64,000 nt of DNA. It comes from Maribacter algicola (GTDB lineage: Bacteria; Bacteroidota; Bacteroidia; Flavobacteriales; Flavobacteriaceae). Positions within the stretch are counted from its first letter, which is position 1; each line of letters starts with the position of its first letter. The translations under genes were made by a program, and so were the position numbers. Location: contig NZ_QUSX01000002.1 in assembly GCF_003933245.1 (NCBI RefSeq), positions 992,001 through 1,056,000 on the forward strand. The letters are read 5' to 3'. This document shows, piece by piece, positions 1-8,937 of the stretch. A model generated the notes under the pieces. The model ran no database searches, had not been told where the DNA came from, and was given only the letters and a program-made list of their open reading frames with translations.

Positions 1-1236
1 GGCATCTCGCTTCAAAGAGCCATGTTGAGCTTGATCGTTTTTGTGACCTTGTTAGGAGGGATCACCTTCTTTTTTGCAAATTCCGTTATCCCCTTATCAC
101 AACGTAAAATTTACAATCTTAGAAAAAACATCGCCAAGGTAAAACCTGCGGCGGTAGTTGCCGAAGGCGTTTTTAGTGATTTTGAGGGCATGAACATAAA
201 GGTCGATGAAAAATATGGTGACAATGATCGATACCTTAGAAATGTAATCATCCACAAAAAAAATGACAGGAGCCAAAACAATGTGGTCATAAAATCAAAA
301 CAGGGGGAATTGGTGAGTAGTGAAGATTCTGATATTGTGAAGCTCATTCTAACAGATGGCCATTATTACGATGATATAGACTCTAAAAAGAACAAGCTGA
401 AGTATCCCCATGCCAAGGCAGATTTCGATACCTATATCATGAATATTGAAATTCCAGAGTTGAACAATGAAGATTTAGAGGCGGAGCAAGATATTAGTAC
501 GGATAAAATGAAGAATATTTCCCGATTAAAAAAGGATATAGATTCCCTTAGAAATGATAATTACAACATTGTAAGGGCCTTTTCAAAAAGTATTGGAAAT
601 AGAATGGGAATGTTTCAACCGTTAGATCCCAGTGATACTTCGAAAACAAAAACACCCTTACAGGTAACCCAGGATTCCATACGGCAAATAAAGCTGGCCA
701 AGCTTAAAAACAATCCTGCGCGCCAAGATTCCATAAAGCAGGATATTTTCCATATATTCCCCTTCTACCTCCAAATGCAAATCGTGAATTCTGCAAAAAA
801 TGCCACAACCAATGTCCTAAATTCTGTAAAAGGCAAAAGGGAGGAAATGCAAAAAAGGTATAAAATATATAACATGCACATACTTTCCATGCATAACAAA
901 TATGCATTGGCTTTTTCGTGTATCATCCTATTTTTTGTAGGCGCGCCCTTAGGGGCCATCATCCGTAAAGGGGGATTGGGTCTTCCCATGGTAATTGCAA
1001 TTGTATTATTTTTGGTCTATTATTTTATTGGGGTGTTTGCCGGTAATTATGCCAAGGAAGGGAACATTCATCCAATGTTGGGCGCTTGGCTTTCCACGTT
1101 GATCATGTTGCCCTTAAGTATCATACTCACCAAAAGGGCTACGGAGGACAAAGGTTTGATGAGCTTTGGAGTCGTAACGGATTTCTTCAAAAACCTAATA
1201 AAAAAAATTAAGAAAAATGGAAATCATGACAGCTAA
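1..1236 (+). CDS. LptF/LptG family LPS export permease (5' partial)
   Basis: The frame is open from base 1, so the true start lies upstream and this is only the C-terminal part (about 411 residues). LptF/LptG (YjgP/YjgQ) proteins are inner-membrane subunits that work with the ATPase LptB to extract lipopolysaccharide and hand it to the periplasmic Lpt bridge. Visible are a hydrophobic helix at the left edge (LIVFVTLLGGITFFFA), a long polar region of about 250 residues expected to be the periplasmic jellyroll, and three C-terminal membrane helices, the first ending in APLGAIIRKGGLGLP, a family-typical stretch. Its last 20 bases overlap the next gene, ribB, suggesting co-transcription. The polar domain is Lys/Asn/Asp-rich, as is common in Bacteroidota versions. 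LptF versus LptG cannot be decided from the fragment. Confidence 0.85.
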   Translation, partial: GISLQRAMLSLIVFVTLLGGITFFFANSVIPLSQRKIYNLRKNIAKVKPAAVVAEGVFSDFEGMNIKVDEKYGDNDRYLRNVIIHKKNDRSQNNVVIKSKQGELVSSEDSDIVKLILTDGHYYDDIDSKKNKLKYPHAKADFDTYIMNIEIPELNNEDLEAEQDISTDKMKNISRLKKDIDSLRNDNYNIVRAFSKSIGNRMGMFQPLDPSDTSKTKTPLQVTQDSIRQIKLAKLKNNPARQDSIKQDIFHIFPFYLQMQIVNSAKNATTNVLNSVKGKREEMQKRYKIYNMHILSMHNKYALAFSCIILFFVGAPLGAIIRKGGLGLPMVIAIVLFLVYYFIGVFAGNYAKEGNIHPMLGAWLSTLIMLPLSIILTKRATEDKGLMSFGVVTDFFKNLIKKIKKNGNHDS

Positions 1237-2368
1237 TCTTACGGATGAGGTAAAGTTAAATACGATAGAGGAAGCTATTGAGGATATCAGAAATGGCAAG
1301 GTAATCATCGTTGTGGATGATGAAAACCGTGAGAACGAAGGTGATTTTTTAGCGGCAGCCGAATTGACAACCCCAGAGACCATAAACTTTATGGCCACAC
1401 ATGGTAGAGGCCTCATCTGTGCGCCATTGACCGAAGGCAGATGCGAGTATCTTGGTCTGCATCGTATGGTAAACAACAATACAGATCCTTTAGAAACCGC
1501 GTTTACCGTTTCCATTGATTTACGGGGGCAAGGGGTTACAACCGGTATCTCCGCATCCGATCGGGCTAAAACTGTGTGCGCCCTCACCGATGACAGCATC
1601 AAGTCCCATGATTTTGCAAGACCTGGACATATATTTCCTTTAGTTGCCAAGGAAGGGGGAGTACTGAGGAGGACCGGACATACGGAGGCGGCCATAGATT
1701 TTGCCCGCTTGGCGGGATTAAAACCTGCAGGGGTCATCGTTGAAATCATGAACGAAGATGGAAGTATGGCCAGACTCCCACAATTAATGGAAGTTGCCAA
1801 AAGGTTCGACTTAAAAATCGTTTCCATAGAGGATTTGGTAGCCTATAGAATGGAGCACGATAGCCTCATCCAAAAAGAACTTGATTTTCCAATTACCACA
1901 AGGTTTGGAGAATACAGGCTTAGGGCTTACAAACAAACTACCAATAATCACATTCATCTCGCCTTAACAAAAGGTTCCTGGGGCCTAGGGGATAAGGTGC
2001 TTACCAGAATCAATTCAACCTTGGTGAACAATGACATTCTTGGCACCCTTACCAATAACGTAGATTCACAATTGGAAAATATGTTCAACGCCATTGACCA
2101 AGAAGGAAAAGGCGCCATAGTTTTTATCAATCAGGATGTTGAGTCCATGAATATTTTAAACCGACTTTCAGAATTAAAGGAACTTCAGAAACAAGGAATT
2201 TACAAAGCGCCAAAAATAGAAATGGACGCCAAGGATTTTGGAATAGGCGCACAGATTCTTCATGATCTCGAAATTTCAAAACTGCGATTGCTCACAAACA
2301 GCCAACAGACCAAGAGAGTGGGTATGGTGGGCTATGGATTGGAAATAGTGGAGTATGTAAACTACTGA
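1217..2368 (+). CDS. ribB: 3,4-dihydroxy-2-butanone 4-phosphate synthase with degenerate GTP cyclohydrolase II-like C-terminal domain
   Basis: The N-terminal half (about 1-205) is a complete DHBP synthase, which turns ribulose 5-phosphate into the four-carbon riboflavin precursor. It has the acidic loop DDENRENEGD (34-43), the stretch THGRGLICAPL, GVTTGISASDRAKT and the RTGHTEAAIDFARLAG segment. The C-terminal half (about 206-383) aligns in order with GTP cyclohydrolase II (RFGEYRLRAY near its start, GIGAQILHDL, RLLTN), but the zinc-binding stretch, normally GDVFGSLRCDCG, reads NDILGTLTNNVDSQL, and the RxEGRG catalytic loop reads NQDVES. It should therefore lack cyclohydrolase activity, like the RibBX variants described in Proteobacteria. 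The start could be the ATG at 1217 or the one at 1226. It overlaps the preceding lptF/G-type gene by 20 bp. A separate RibA would be expected elsewhere in the genome. Confidence 0.9.
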   Translation: MEIMTANLTDEVKLNTIEEAIEDIRNGKVIIVVDDENRENEGDFLAAAELTTPETINFMATHGRGLICAPLTEGRCEYLGLHRMVNNNTDPLETAFTVSIDLRGQGVTTGISASDRAKTVCALTDDSIKSHDFARPGHIFPLVAKEGGVLRRTGHTEAAIDFARLAGLKPAGVIVEIMNEDGSMARLPQLMEVAKRFDLKIVSIEDLVAYRMEHDSLIQKELDFPITTRFGEYRLRAYKQTTNNHIHLALTKGSWGLGDKVLTRINSTLVNNDILGTLTNNVDSQLENMFNAIDQEGKGAIVFINQDVESMNILNRLSELKELQKQGIYKAPKIEMDAKDFGIGAQILHDLEISKLRLLTNSQQTKRVGMVGYGLEIVEYVNY

Positions 2369-2369
2369 G

Positions 2370-3569
2370 CTAGCTTTTAAGAACGTCTCTAATAATGGTT
2401 GCCATTTTATTTGCCCTTTCTTGAACCTCCGTTTCGGCCCAGCTTAATTTGATCAGACAGGAAATGGTCCGCCCTATCCATGAGTCGGATACAGAGAAAT
2501 TAGTTTTGGAATAATCAGGTAAGTTTTTTTGAACTTCTTCGGGTAATCTACCTAAGGAAGTTAAATTGATGAGATGCTCCCATTTTCTGTAATAATGCCA
2601 GTTATTGTCGTACCAATAAAAACAGGCGTCTACGCCCCCATCACCAAATGCCAGGTGCGCTTTTCTGGTAATGTCTTCCGTCGGTAGGAAAAAATTCAAA
2701 AAAGAATAATTCTGAACGCCCCCCATAGGAATCCTCCTAAACGTAACCCCATCAATATTTTTAAGGGCTTCAAAAATAATGTTATAATTTTTTTCCTGTA
2801 TACCCACAAATTCATCAAGACGTGCAATCTGGGCACAACCTACAGCCGCGTTCAGTTCAGAGATTCGGTAGTTATACCCCAAAAAAGGATGGGATTCCGC
2901 ACCTCTATTGGAGCCCACGTGATCATGTCCGTGATCTGAATAATGGTCGGCATTTTTATAAAAATCGGGATTGTTGGTAATCATTGCACCTCCTTCCCCG
3001 CAGGTAATTGTTTTTACATAATCGAAAGAAAAGCAACCTAAATCCCCGTAACTTCCCAAGGGTTTGCCTTCAAAACTTCCCCCAATAGCTTGGCAAGCGT
3101 CTTCCAATAATATCAAGTTATGAATATCACAGAGGGTCTTTAACGCATTTAAATCAGCCATGGAGCCGCACATATGCACAGGCATGACTACTCTGGTTTT
3201 TGGAGTGATGGCATTTTCCACGGCCAATGGGCTAAGAGTCAACGTATCGTCAACATCGACCAATATGGGTACTGCACCAATAGCAAGTACCGACTCAAAA
3301 CTGGCAACAAATGTAAATGTGGGCAGAATAACCTCATCCCCTGCCCCAACACCTGCACTTGCCAAGGCTACCGTTAGGGCAGCGGTACCACTACTAACTA
3401 CCTGGGCATGTTTGACCTGCATTCTATGGCACAAAGCTGCTTCCAACTCTTTGGCCTTCCAATGTCCATTGCGGGGGCCATCAAATCCATAACGCATCAA
3501 GACCCCAGTTTCCAAGACGTCTTGTACATTTTGTTTTTCCTTTTCCCCAAATAGTTCAAAACCGGGCAT
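2370..3569 (-). CDS. DegT/DnrJ/EryC1/StrS family PLP-dependent aminotransferase
   Basis: A 399-residue fold-type I aminotransferase of the sugar aminotransferase (DegT/AHBA synthase) family. These enzymes transaminate keto-sugar nucleotides for cell-surface glycans, or less often other ketones. Seen: SSGTAALTVALASAGVGAGD (PLP phosphate-binding region), DEVILPTFTFVA, LLEDACQAIGGSFEGKPLGS with the aspartate that contacts the pyridine nitrogen, and FSFDYVKTITCGEGGA with the Schiff-base lysine near residue 186. The downstream part carries NYRISELNAAVGCAQ, also family-typical. The gene converges on ribB (stop codons one base apart) and is followed upstream on the same strand by a small unknown gene. 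No sugar nucleotide genes adjoin it, so the substrate cannot be named. The length is normal. Confidence 0.88.
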   Translation of the reverse strand: MPGFELFGEKEKQNVQDVLETGVLMRYGFDGPRNGHWKAKELEAALCHRMQVKHAQVVSSGTAALTVALASAGVGAGDEVILPTFTFVASFESVLAIGAVPILVDVDDTLTLSPLAVENAITPKTRVVMPVHMCGSMADLNALKTLCDIHNLILLEDACQAIGGSFEGKPLGSYGDLGCFSFDYVKTITCGEGGAMITNNPDFYKNADHYSDHGHDHVGSNRGAESHPFLGYNYRISELNAAVGCAQIARLDEFVGIQEKNYNIIFEALKNIDGVTFRRIPMGGVQNYSFLNFFLPTEDITRKAHLAFGDGGVDACFYWYDNNWHYYRKWEHLINLTSLGRLPEEVQKNLPDYSKTNFSVSDSWIGRTISCLIKLSWAETEVQERANKMATIIRDVLKS

Positions 3570-3595
3570 AGTAAATATTTAAATTGAGAAGATAC

Positions 3596-3946
3596 TTATT
3601 TTCCTTTGGATGTAAAGCGACGATAAATTTCCAGTTTGTCCTCATTGGTAAACTCGTGTTCCTTGAACCAATCATGGGCCGCAATTTTTTCATTCTCGAT
3701 CTGGGCCTTTCTAATAGCGTCCAAAGATACCAAATGCCAGTGGGCACCCTTTTTTCTGGATTCGGAATAGCCAATATCCTCCGTAATATATGAAGTCTTT
3801 GGCTGGTTTATTAACCGGACACCATTTTTTAATATCGCCAAGGTCTTGGTCAAGGCAACAACCTCAGAAAATGAGTAACGCACAAAATCGGTAAATCCAT
3901 TTTGCTTTGTATTGTACACCTTATCGCCCACTTTTAACTTTTCCAT
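3596..3946 (-). CDS. Small conserved hypothetical protein (116 aa)
   Basis: A soluble 116-residue protein without signal peptide or membrane segment. It begins with MEKLKVGDKVYN, a beta-rich start reminiscent of small SH3-like barrels in which a 'VGDKV' turn is common, and ends with a charged helical part (HDWFKEHEFTNEDKLEIYRR). I do not recognise a named family and assign no function. The start is supported by a TAnnTTTG-type -7 box just upstream (3961-3968). It lies 26 bases before the DegT-type aminotransferase on the same strand, so the two are probably one transcript, and it is divergent from the metal-efflux genes that begin near 4119. Confidence 0.6.
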   Translation of the reverse strand: MEKLKVGDKVYNTKQNGFTDFVRYSFSEVVALTKTLAILKNGVRLINQPKTSYITEDIGYSESRKKGAHWHLVSLDAIRKAQIENEKIAAHDWFKEHEFTNEDKLEIYRRFTSKGK

Positions 3947-3960
3947 GCGTTTAAAGTTTG

Positions 3961-3968
3961 CAAAAATA
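3961..3968 (-). promoter_or_regulatory. Flavobacterial -7 promoter box (TATTTTTG)
   Basis: Read on the minus strand this is TATTTTTG, matching the Bacteroidota sigma-A -7 consensus TAnnTTTG. It lies 14 bases before the start codon of the 116-aa gene. I could not find a convincing -33 TTG at normal spacing. Confidence 0.4.
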
Positions 3969-4104
3969 CTTGTTGAAAGTAGTTTTCACCTAGGAATACC
4001 TGTTCGAATTATCAACATTGTTCAATTCTGCAGTCCACCTCCTTTCTTAAATTTAGACTGATTCCATTTAATATATTGGTATTCATATTTTTAAAGTCTT
4101 TCAT

Positions 4105-4112
4105 TAACTTTG
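4105..4112 (+). promoter_or_regulatory. Flavobacterial -7 promoter box (TAACTTTG) at the metal-efflux locus
   Basis: TAACTTTG matches TAnnTTTG exactly. The GTG start of the first efflux-locus gene lies only 6 bases further on, so transcription would begin at or next to the start codon. A possible -33 TTG is at 4076-4078, with slightly long spacing (26 bases). Confidence 0.45.
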
Positions 4113-4118
4113 ATCCTG

Positions 4119-4517
4119 GTGAACAAAATATTTTCCATAGTACTTTCCTTTGTAATTCTATTACAAAGTGTTGGACTCCATTCGGACGATTTAGCCCAAA
4201 TTGATGAGTTCATTGAACACGCCAAATTTCATAGTGAACAATATGGCGACAATGTCTTGGTCTTTATCTCAAAACATTATGGTGAATTGAAAGCGGCACA
4301 CGAAAGGGAGCATCAGGAAGAAAAGAAAGATCATGAAAAATTACCTTTTCAGCATCATTGTCACTTAAGTTCCATTGTAGCCTATACTAACAATCCATTA
4401 GATTCCGAATTGGAAAGTCCTATAATCACAGAATTTAAAGCTGCACATTTCTTTTACCAAGCACCTTTTTCATCTTCTCATACAAAAGGGTTGCTCCAGC
4501 CGCCCCGGCACTCATAA
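4119..4517 (+). CDS. Small exported His-rich protein at head of metal-efflux locus
   Basis: About 132 residues from a GTG start: MNKIFSIVLSFVILLQS is a good Sec signal peptide. The mature part is charged and unusually rich in His (HAKFHSEQ, AAHEREHQEEKKDHEK, QHHCHLSS) with one Cys in the HHCH cluster, which looks like a metal-binding patch. The C-terminus ends in QPPRHS. An in-frame TTG at 4110 lies inside the presumed -7 promoter box, so GTG 4119 is the better start. The next gene, 72 bases on, is the CzcA/CusA-type pump. By position and composition it may bind or sense the exported metal in the periplasm, but that is inference; I do not recognise a named family. Confidence 0.65.
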   Translation: MNKIFSIVLSFVILLQSVGLHSDDLAQIDEFIEHAKFHSEQYGDNVLVFISKHYGELKAAHEREHQEEKKDHEKLPFQHHCHLSSIVAYTNNPLDSELESPIITEFKAAHFFYQAPFSSSHTKGLLQPPRHS

Positions 4518-4589
4518 GATTAATCAAGTTAAACGCTAATTCCGGATTACAGGATTCGGACAATTTCAATGTTGATTATTTTATGACAT

Positions 4590-7500
4590 ATGCTTTCACA
4601 TATTATTAATTTCAGTATAAAGAACAAGTTTATAGTCCTACTATTTACATGTTTTATCATAGGTTTTGGAATTTATTCCCTTTCAAAAATTCCCATAGGT
4701 GCCGTTCCTGATGTAACAAATAACCAAGTTCAGGTCATTACGACCTCAAGAAATCTTTCCACCCAGGATATTGAACAATTTATTACCTATCCCGTGGAGT
4801 TGGAAATGGCCAATTTACCCGGTGTAAAGGAAATAAGGTCCGTTTCAAAATTTGGGCTTTCCGTGGTTACCATCGTTTTTGAGGATGACATGGGCACTTA
4901 TTTGCCAAGACAGTTAATTGCCGAAAAAATAAAATCGGCCTCGGAAAAAATTCCCTCCAATTTTGGTTCTCCAGAAATGGGCCCCATTACTACGGGATTG
5001 GGTGAAATATACCAGTATATTCTTGATGTTAAGCCAGAATATAAAGACCAATATACCGCAGAGGATCTACGGACCATACAGGATTGGATCGTAAAAAGAC
5101 AACTCTCTGGAATACCAGGTGTCGTTGAAGTTAATACTTGGGGCGGCTTTTTAAAACAGTATGAAGTGGCCATAAATACGGAGAAACTCAATGCCATGAA
5201 CATTAGTTCCCAAGAGGTATTTAAAGCTGTGGAATCCAACAATAGCGTAGCCGGTGGCGGATATATCGAAAAGGTAAACCAAGCATTTTTTATTAGGGGT
5301 GAAGGTCTTGTCAGTTCCCTTAAGGATATAGAAAACATCGTCGTTAAAAATGACGGCGAGGTTCCTGTTTATATCAAGGATGTTGCCACGGTAGGCTTTG
5401 GAAATGCAATCCGTTTTGGTGCCATTACCGGAAATGGAGAAGGCGAAAAAGTTTTGGGCCAGGTAATGATGCTTAAGGATGCCAATTCCAAAAAGGTCAT
5501 TGAAGCGGTAAAGGAACGTGTTGCGAACATTTCAAAATCCCTGCCTGAAGGCGTATATATCAATGCATTTCTAGATCGAAGTGAACTCATTGCCAAAACT
5601 ACCTTTACTGTGACGGAAAACCTGATTCTGGGATGTTTGATCGTAATTTTTGTGGTCGTACTACTGCTTGGAAATTTCCGATCCGGTCTTGTGGTGGCCT
5701 CCGTTATTCCCTTATGCCTGCTTTTCGCCCTTTCGCTCATGTATATCTTTGGCGTGGATGCGAATTTGATGAGTTTGGGAGCCATTGATTTTGGGATCAT
5801 TATTGACGGTGCCGTGATCATCGTGGAGTTTATCGCCTTCAATGTAACCAAGAAACGGGCGGAACTAGAAGGGCTGACCAAAAGCGAACAACAGGAGCTT
5901 AGGGATGGAATAACCTATACCGGTGCCACCAAAATGATGAACTCCGCCATATTTGGGCAGCTCATCATCCTTATCGTCTTCATTCCCATCCTATCCTTGA
6001 GTGGTGTAGAAGGCAAGATGTTCAAGCCTATGGCATTGACCTTTAGTTTTGCCTTGATCGGTGCCATGCTATTGTGCTTTACCTATGTACCGGTGGTGTC
6101 ATCGCTCTTTTTAAAACCCTCCAAGTCCACGGACAAAAATATTTCCGTTCGCTTGATGAATTGGTTGACCAAAAAGTACGATCCTATTATTGACTGGGCA
6201 TTACGCAGTAAAAAATTGGTGCTAGGTATTGCCGCGGCGTTGTTGGCGATTGCCGTTTCCCTTTATATGTCCATGGGAGGTGAATTTGTCCCCACTTTGG
6301 ACGAAGGGGATTTTGTAATTCAACCCGTGCTAAAAACAGGTACTTCCCTAAGCAACACGGTCGAAATCACCACAGAGATAGAACGTATATTGCTGGATCA
6401 GTTTCCCGAAGTTAAACAAGTGGTTACAAGGATCGGTGCGGCAGAAGTTCCCACAGACCCCATGTCCATGGAGGAAAGTGATGTGATTATCATACTAAAT
6501 CCAAAAAGTGAATGGACTTCCGCAGAATCCAAGGATGAACTGGCCGATAAATTCAAAGAGGCCTTGTCCATAATACCGGGTATGGAGGTTGAATTTACAC
6601 AACCCATCGAAATGCGTTTCAATGAACTGATTACAGGGGTTCGTGCCGATATTGCCATCAAGATATTTGGTGAAAATTTGGACATTCTTGCTAAAAAAGG
6701 AAAAGAAATAGGAGACTTGATCCAAAATGTCCCCGGTGCAGCGGATATATCGGTGGAAAAGATAGCGGGACTTCCTGAAATGAACGTAAAATACAATCGG
6801 TCTAAAATTGCCAGATACGGTCTCAACATCCAGGAATTGAATGACATGATTTCTATGGGGTTTGCGGGTAAGACAGCAGGCAGCGTTTTTGAAGGCGAAA
6901 AAAGATTTGATCTGGTCGTTAGGCTAGACAGTAAAAAACGTCAGGATATCGATAACCTAAAGAACCTATATGTGGACCTTAACACTGGTGGCAAAATCCC
7001 TTTGAGCGAATTGGCGGAAATCACCTACCAAAAAGGTGCGGCCAAGATATCCAGGGACGATACAAGAAGACGGATTGTTGTAGGAATTAACGTGCGTAAC
7101 AGGGATTTGCAATCCGTTGTGGACGACGTACGAAAACTGATCGATAAAAATGTAAAACTTCCCGTAGGCTATTCCATTACCTATGGGGGACAGTTTGAAA
7201 ATCTGCAAAGTGCCAAAGCAAGATTGATGATTGCGGTACCTATTGCCTTGATCTTAATTTTCATTCTACTTTACTTTGCTTTTAAATCGGTTAAGGAAGC
7301 CTTAATGATTTATTCCGCCATTCCATTGGCGGCCGTAGGCGGCATACTATTATTGTGGGCGAGAGGTTTGCCTTTTAGTATTTCTGCCGGGGTAGGTTTT
7401 ATTGCCTTGTTCGGCATTGCTGTACTGAATGGAATCGTACTGATCGAACATTTTAAGGAATTGAAAGCCTCGGGCAAATTTGAAGACATGAACGATTTAA

Positions 7501-8927
7501 TCAAAGAAGGTGCCAAGGACAGGCTTAGGGCGGTTCTGCTGACCGCTTCGGCCGCGGCCCTAGGTTTTCTTCCCATGGCCATTTCTACCAACGCAGGGGC
7601 CGAAGTACAACGCCCCCTGGCTACTGTTGTCATAGGCGGACTCATTACCGCGACCATTTTGACCCTTGTGGTGTTACCAGTTTTGTATTCCTACCTGAGC
7701 GGTCATATCGAGAAAAAAAGTATGGGCCTTTCAAAACAAACCAATCTTATTATAGGTCTTTTGGTCCTTTTTGGGTCATTCCAAGTGAAAGCCCAGGAAC
7801 CGCCCAAGAATTTGGAGGCATTGATACCCATGGCGATTGAAAACAATGCGGGTCTAAAGGCACATCAATTGGGTATGGAAGCAACGGATGCCTTTGTGAA
7901 CAGTGCCTTTGATTTTGAAAAAACGGATGTGTACTACTCCTATGACGAAAACAATTTGGCCCTTAACAATTTGCCATTGAAAGTCTTTGGCGTTGCCCAA
8001 AGTTTTAGTTTCCCCACGGTTTATTTTTCAAAAAGAAGGGTGAACAAGGAGTTATACAATGTTGCTAAAAGCACGTATGATATCCAAACCAAGAACTTGG
8101 AAAAACAGGTAGTTTCCGGATATTTTGAATATCAGGTCGCGCGGGAAATGGCCGATGTACTTCAACTATTGGACAGTCTATACGGAAACTTTTCCCAGAT
8201 GGCCAACAGACGTTTTGAACTGGGTGAGACCAATTATCTCGAGAAGATCACCGCAACCTCAAAGCAACGGCAAATCCAACTAAAATATGCCGAGACGGAA
8301 CGGAATGTGGAAATCAGCTATCAGAATTTGATGAAGATCATCCAGTCCCAGGACAGCATCGTTATTGCCGAAGCTCCCCAATTAAAGGTTCCCCTGAAGT
8401 CTGTAGCCATTGCATCGATTCCGGAAATCTCCTTTTATCAAAATCAAATAGATTTAAAACAGGCCCAAAAGAATCTGGAAAACCAGCAATTGCTCCCTGA
8501 CATTGGCGTGGAATATTTTCAAGGCACCAACGACAGAATCAGCGGGAACCTGCATGGTTACCAGTTAGGTCTTAAGATTCCCTTGTTTTTTGGGGGAAAG
8601 GCCTCACGGATAAAATCGGCAAAAATTGCCGAACAAAGTGCCGAGGCCGCCTATACGGATTTTGAGATACAGCTTCAAACAAAATTGACCACTTTAAAAA
8701 AGCAACTTCAGGTGCTTTCCAAATCCTTGGAATACTATGAAAATGAGGGTAGCCTTTTATCGGACGAAATTTTAAAAATGGCCAATAGTAGCTTCCAAAA
8801 TGGGGAAATCGACTTTTACCAATACATACAAAGTCTTGAAAGCGCTTACGACGTAAAACTAGAATATCTTAATAAACTTAAAGAATATAATTCCACGGTA
8901 ATTGCCATCAATTACTTAACCTTATAA
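4590..8927 (+). CDS. Heavy-metal efflux RND pump (CzcA/CusA family) fused to a TolC-type outer-membrane factor
   Basis: 1445 residues. Residues 1 to about 1040 are a full HME-RND permease with twelve expected membrane helices, two periplasmic porter regions and the family motif GAIDFGIIIDGAVIIVEF (about 397-414), whose acidic residues carry protons. The stretch PIEMRFNELITGVRADIAIK is closer to CzcA/CnrA than to CusA, pointing to divalent cations, though this is not proof. After the last RND helix comes a short linker, then SKQTNLIIGLLVLFGSFQV ending in KAQ (about 1048-1069), which looks like a signal peptide with a signal-peptidase site, followed by about 375 residues of TolC-like outer-membrane factor (helical-hairpin repeats, GYQLGLKIPLFFGGKA). 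Pump and channel are thus in one reading frame. The matching adaptor follows 10 bases later. Similar fusions occur in other Bacteroidota. Confidence 0.92.
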   Translation: MLSHIINFSIKNKFIVLLFTCFIIGFGIYSLSKIPIGAVPDVTNNQVQVITTSRNLSTQDIEQFITYPVELEMANLPGVKEIRSVSKFGLSVVTIVFEDDMGTYLPRQLIAEKIKSASEKIPSNFGSPEMGPITTGLGEIYQYILDVKPEYKDQYTAEDLRTIQDWIVKRQLSGIPGVVEVNTWGGFLKQYEVAINTEKLNAMNISSQEVFKAVESNNSVAGGGYIEKVNQAFFIRGEGLVSSLKDIENIVVKNDGEVPVYIKDVATVGFGNAIRFGAITGNGEGEKVLGQVMMLKDANSKKVIEAVKERVANISKSLPEGVYINAFLDRSELIAKTTFTVTENLILGCLIVIFVVVLLLGNFRSGLVVASVIPLCLLFALSLMYIFGVDANLMSLGAIDFGIIIDGAVIIVEFIAFNVTKKRAELEGLTKSEQQELRDGITYTGATKMMNSAIFGQLIILIVFIPILSLSGVEGKMFKPMALTFSFALIGAMLLCFTYVPVVSSLFLKPSKSTDKNISVRLMNWLTKKYDPIIDWALRSKKLVLGIAAALLAIAVSLYMSMGGEFVPTLDEGDFVIQPVLKTGTSLSNTVEITTEIERILLDQFPEVKQVVTRIGAAEVPTDPMSMEESDVIIILNPKSEWTSAESKDELADKFKEALSIIPGMEVEFTQPIEMRFNELITGVRADIAIKIFGENLDILAKKGKEIGDLIQNVPGAADISVEKIAGLPEMNVKYNRSKIARYGLNIQELNDMISMGFAGKTAGSVFEGEKRFDLVVRLDSKKRQDIDNLKNLYVDLNTGGKIPLSELAEITYQKGAAKISRDDTRRRIVVGINVRNRDLQSVVDDVRKLIDKNVKLPVGYSITYGGQFENLQSAKARLMIAVPIALILIFILLYFAFKSVKEALMIYSAIPLAAVGGILLLWARGLPFSISAGVGFIALFGIAVLNGIVLIEHFKELKASGKFEDMNDLIKEGAKDRLRAVLLTASAAALGFLPMAISTNAGAEVQRPLATVVIGGLITATILTLVVLPVLYSYLSGHIEKKSMGLSKQTNLIIGLLVLFGSFQVKAQEPPKNLEALIPMAIENNAGLKAHQLGMEATDAFVNSAFDFEKTDVYYSYDENNLALNNLPLKVFGVAQSFSFPTVYFSKRRVNKELYNVAKSTYDIQTKNLEKQVVSGYFEYQVAREMADVLQLLDSLYGNFSQMANRRFELGETNYLEKITATSKQRQIQLKYAETERNVEISYQNLMKIIQSQDSIVIAEAPQLKVPLKSVAIASIPEISFYQNQIDLKQAQKNLENQQLLPDIGVEYFQGTNDRISGNLHGYQLGLKIPLFFGGKASRIKSAKIAEQSAEAAYTDFEIQLQTKLTTLKKQLQVLSKSLEYYENEGSLLSDEILKMANSSFQNGEIDFYQYIQSLESAYDVKLEYLNKLKEYNSTVIAINYLTL

Positions 8928-8937
8928 ACAGAATACC

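Noticed and set aside
1195..1827. 210-residue frame on the minus strand over ribB
   Set aside because: Antisense shadow of the conserved DHBP synthase half; no signal, domain or promoter.
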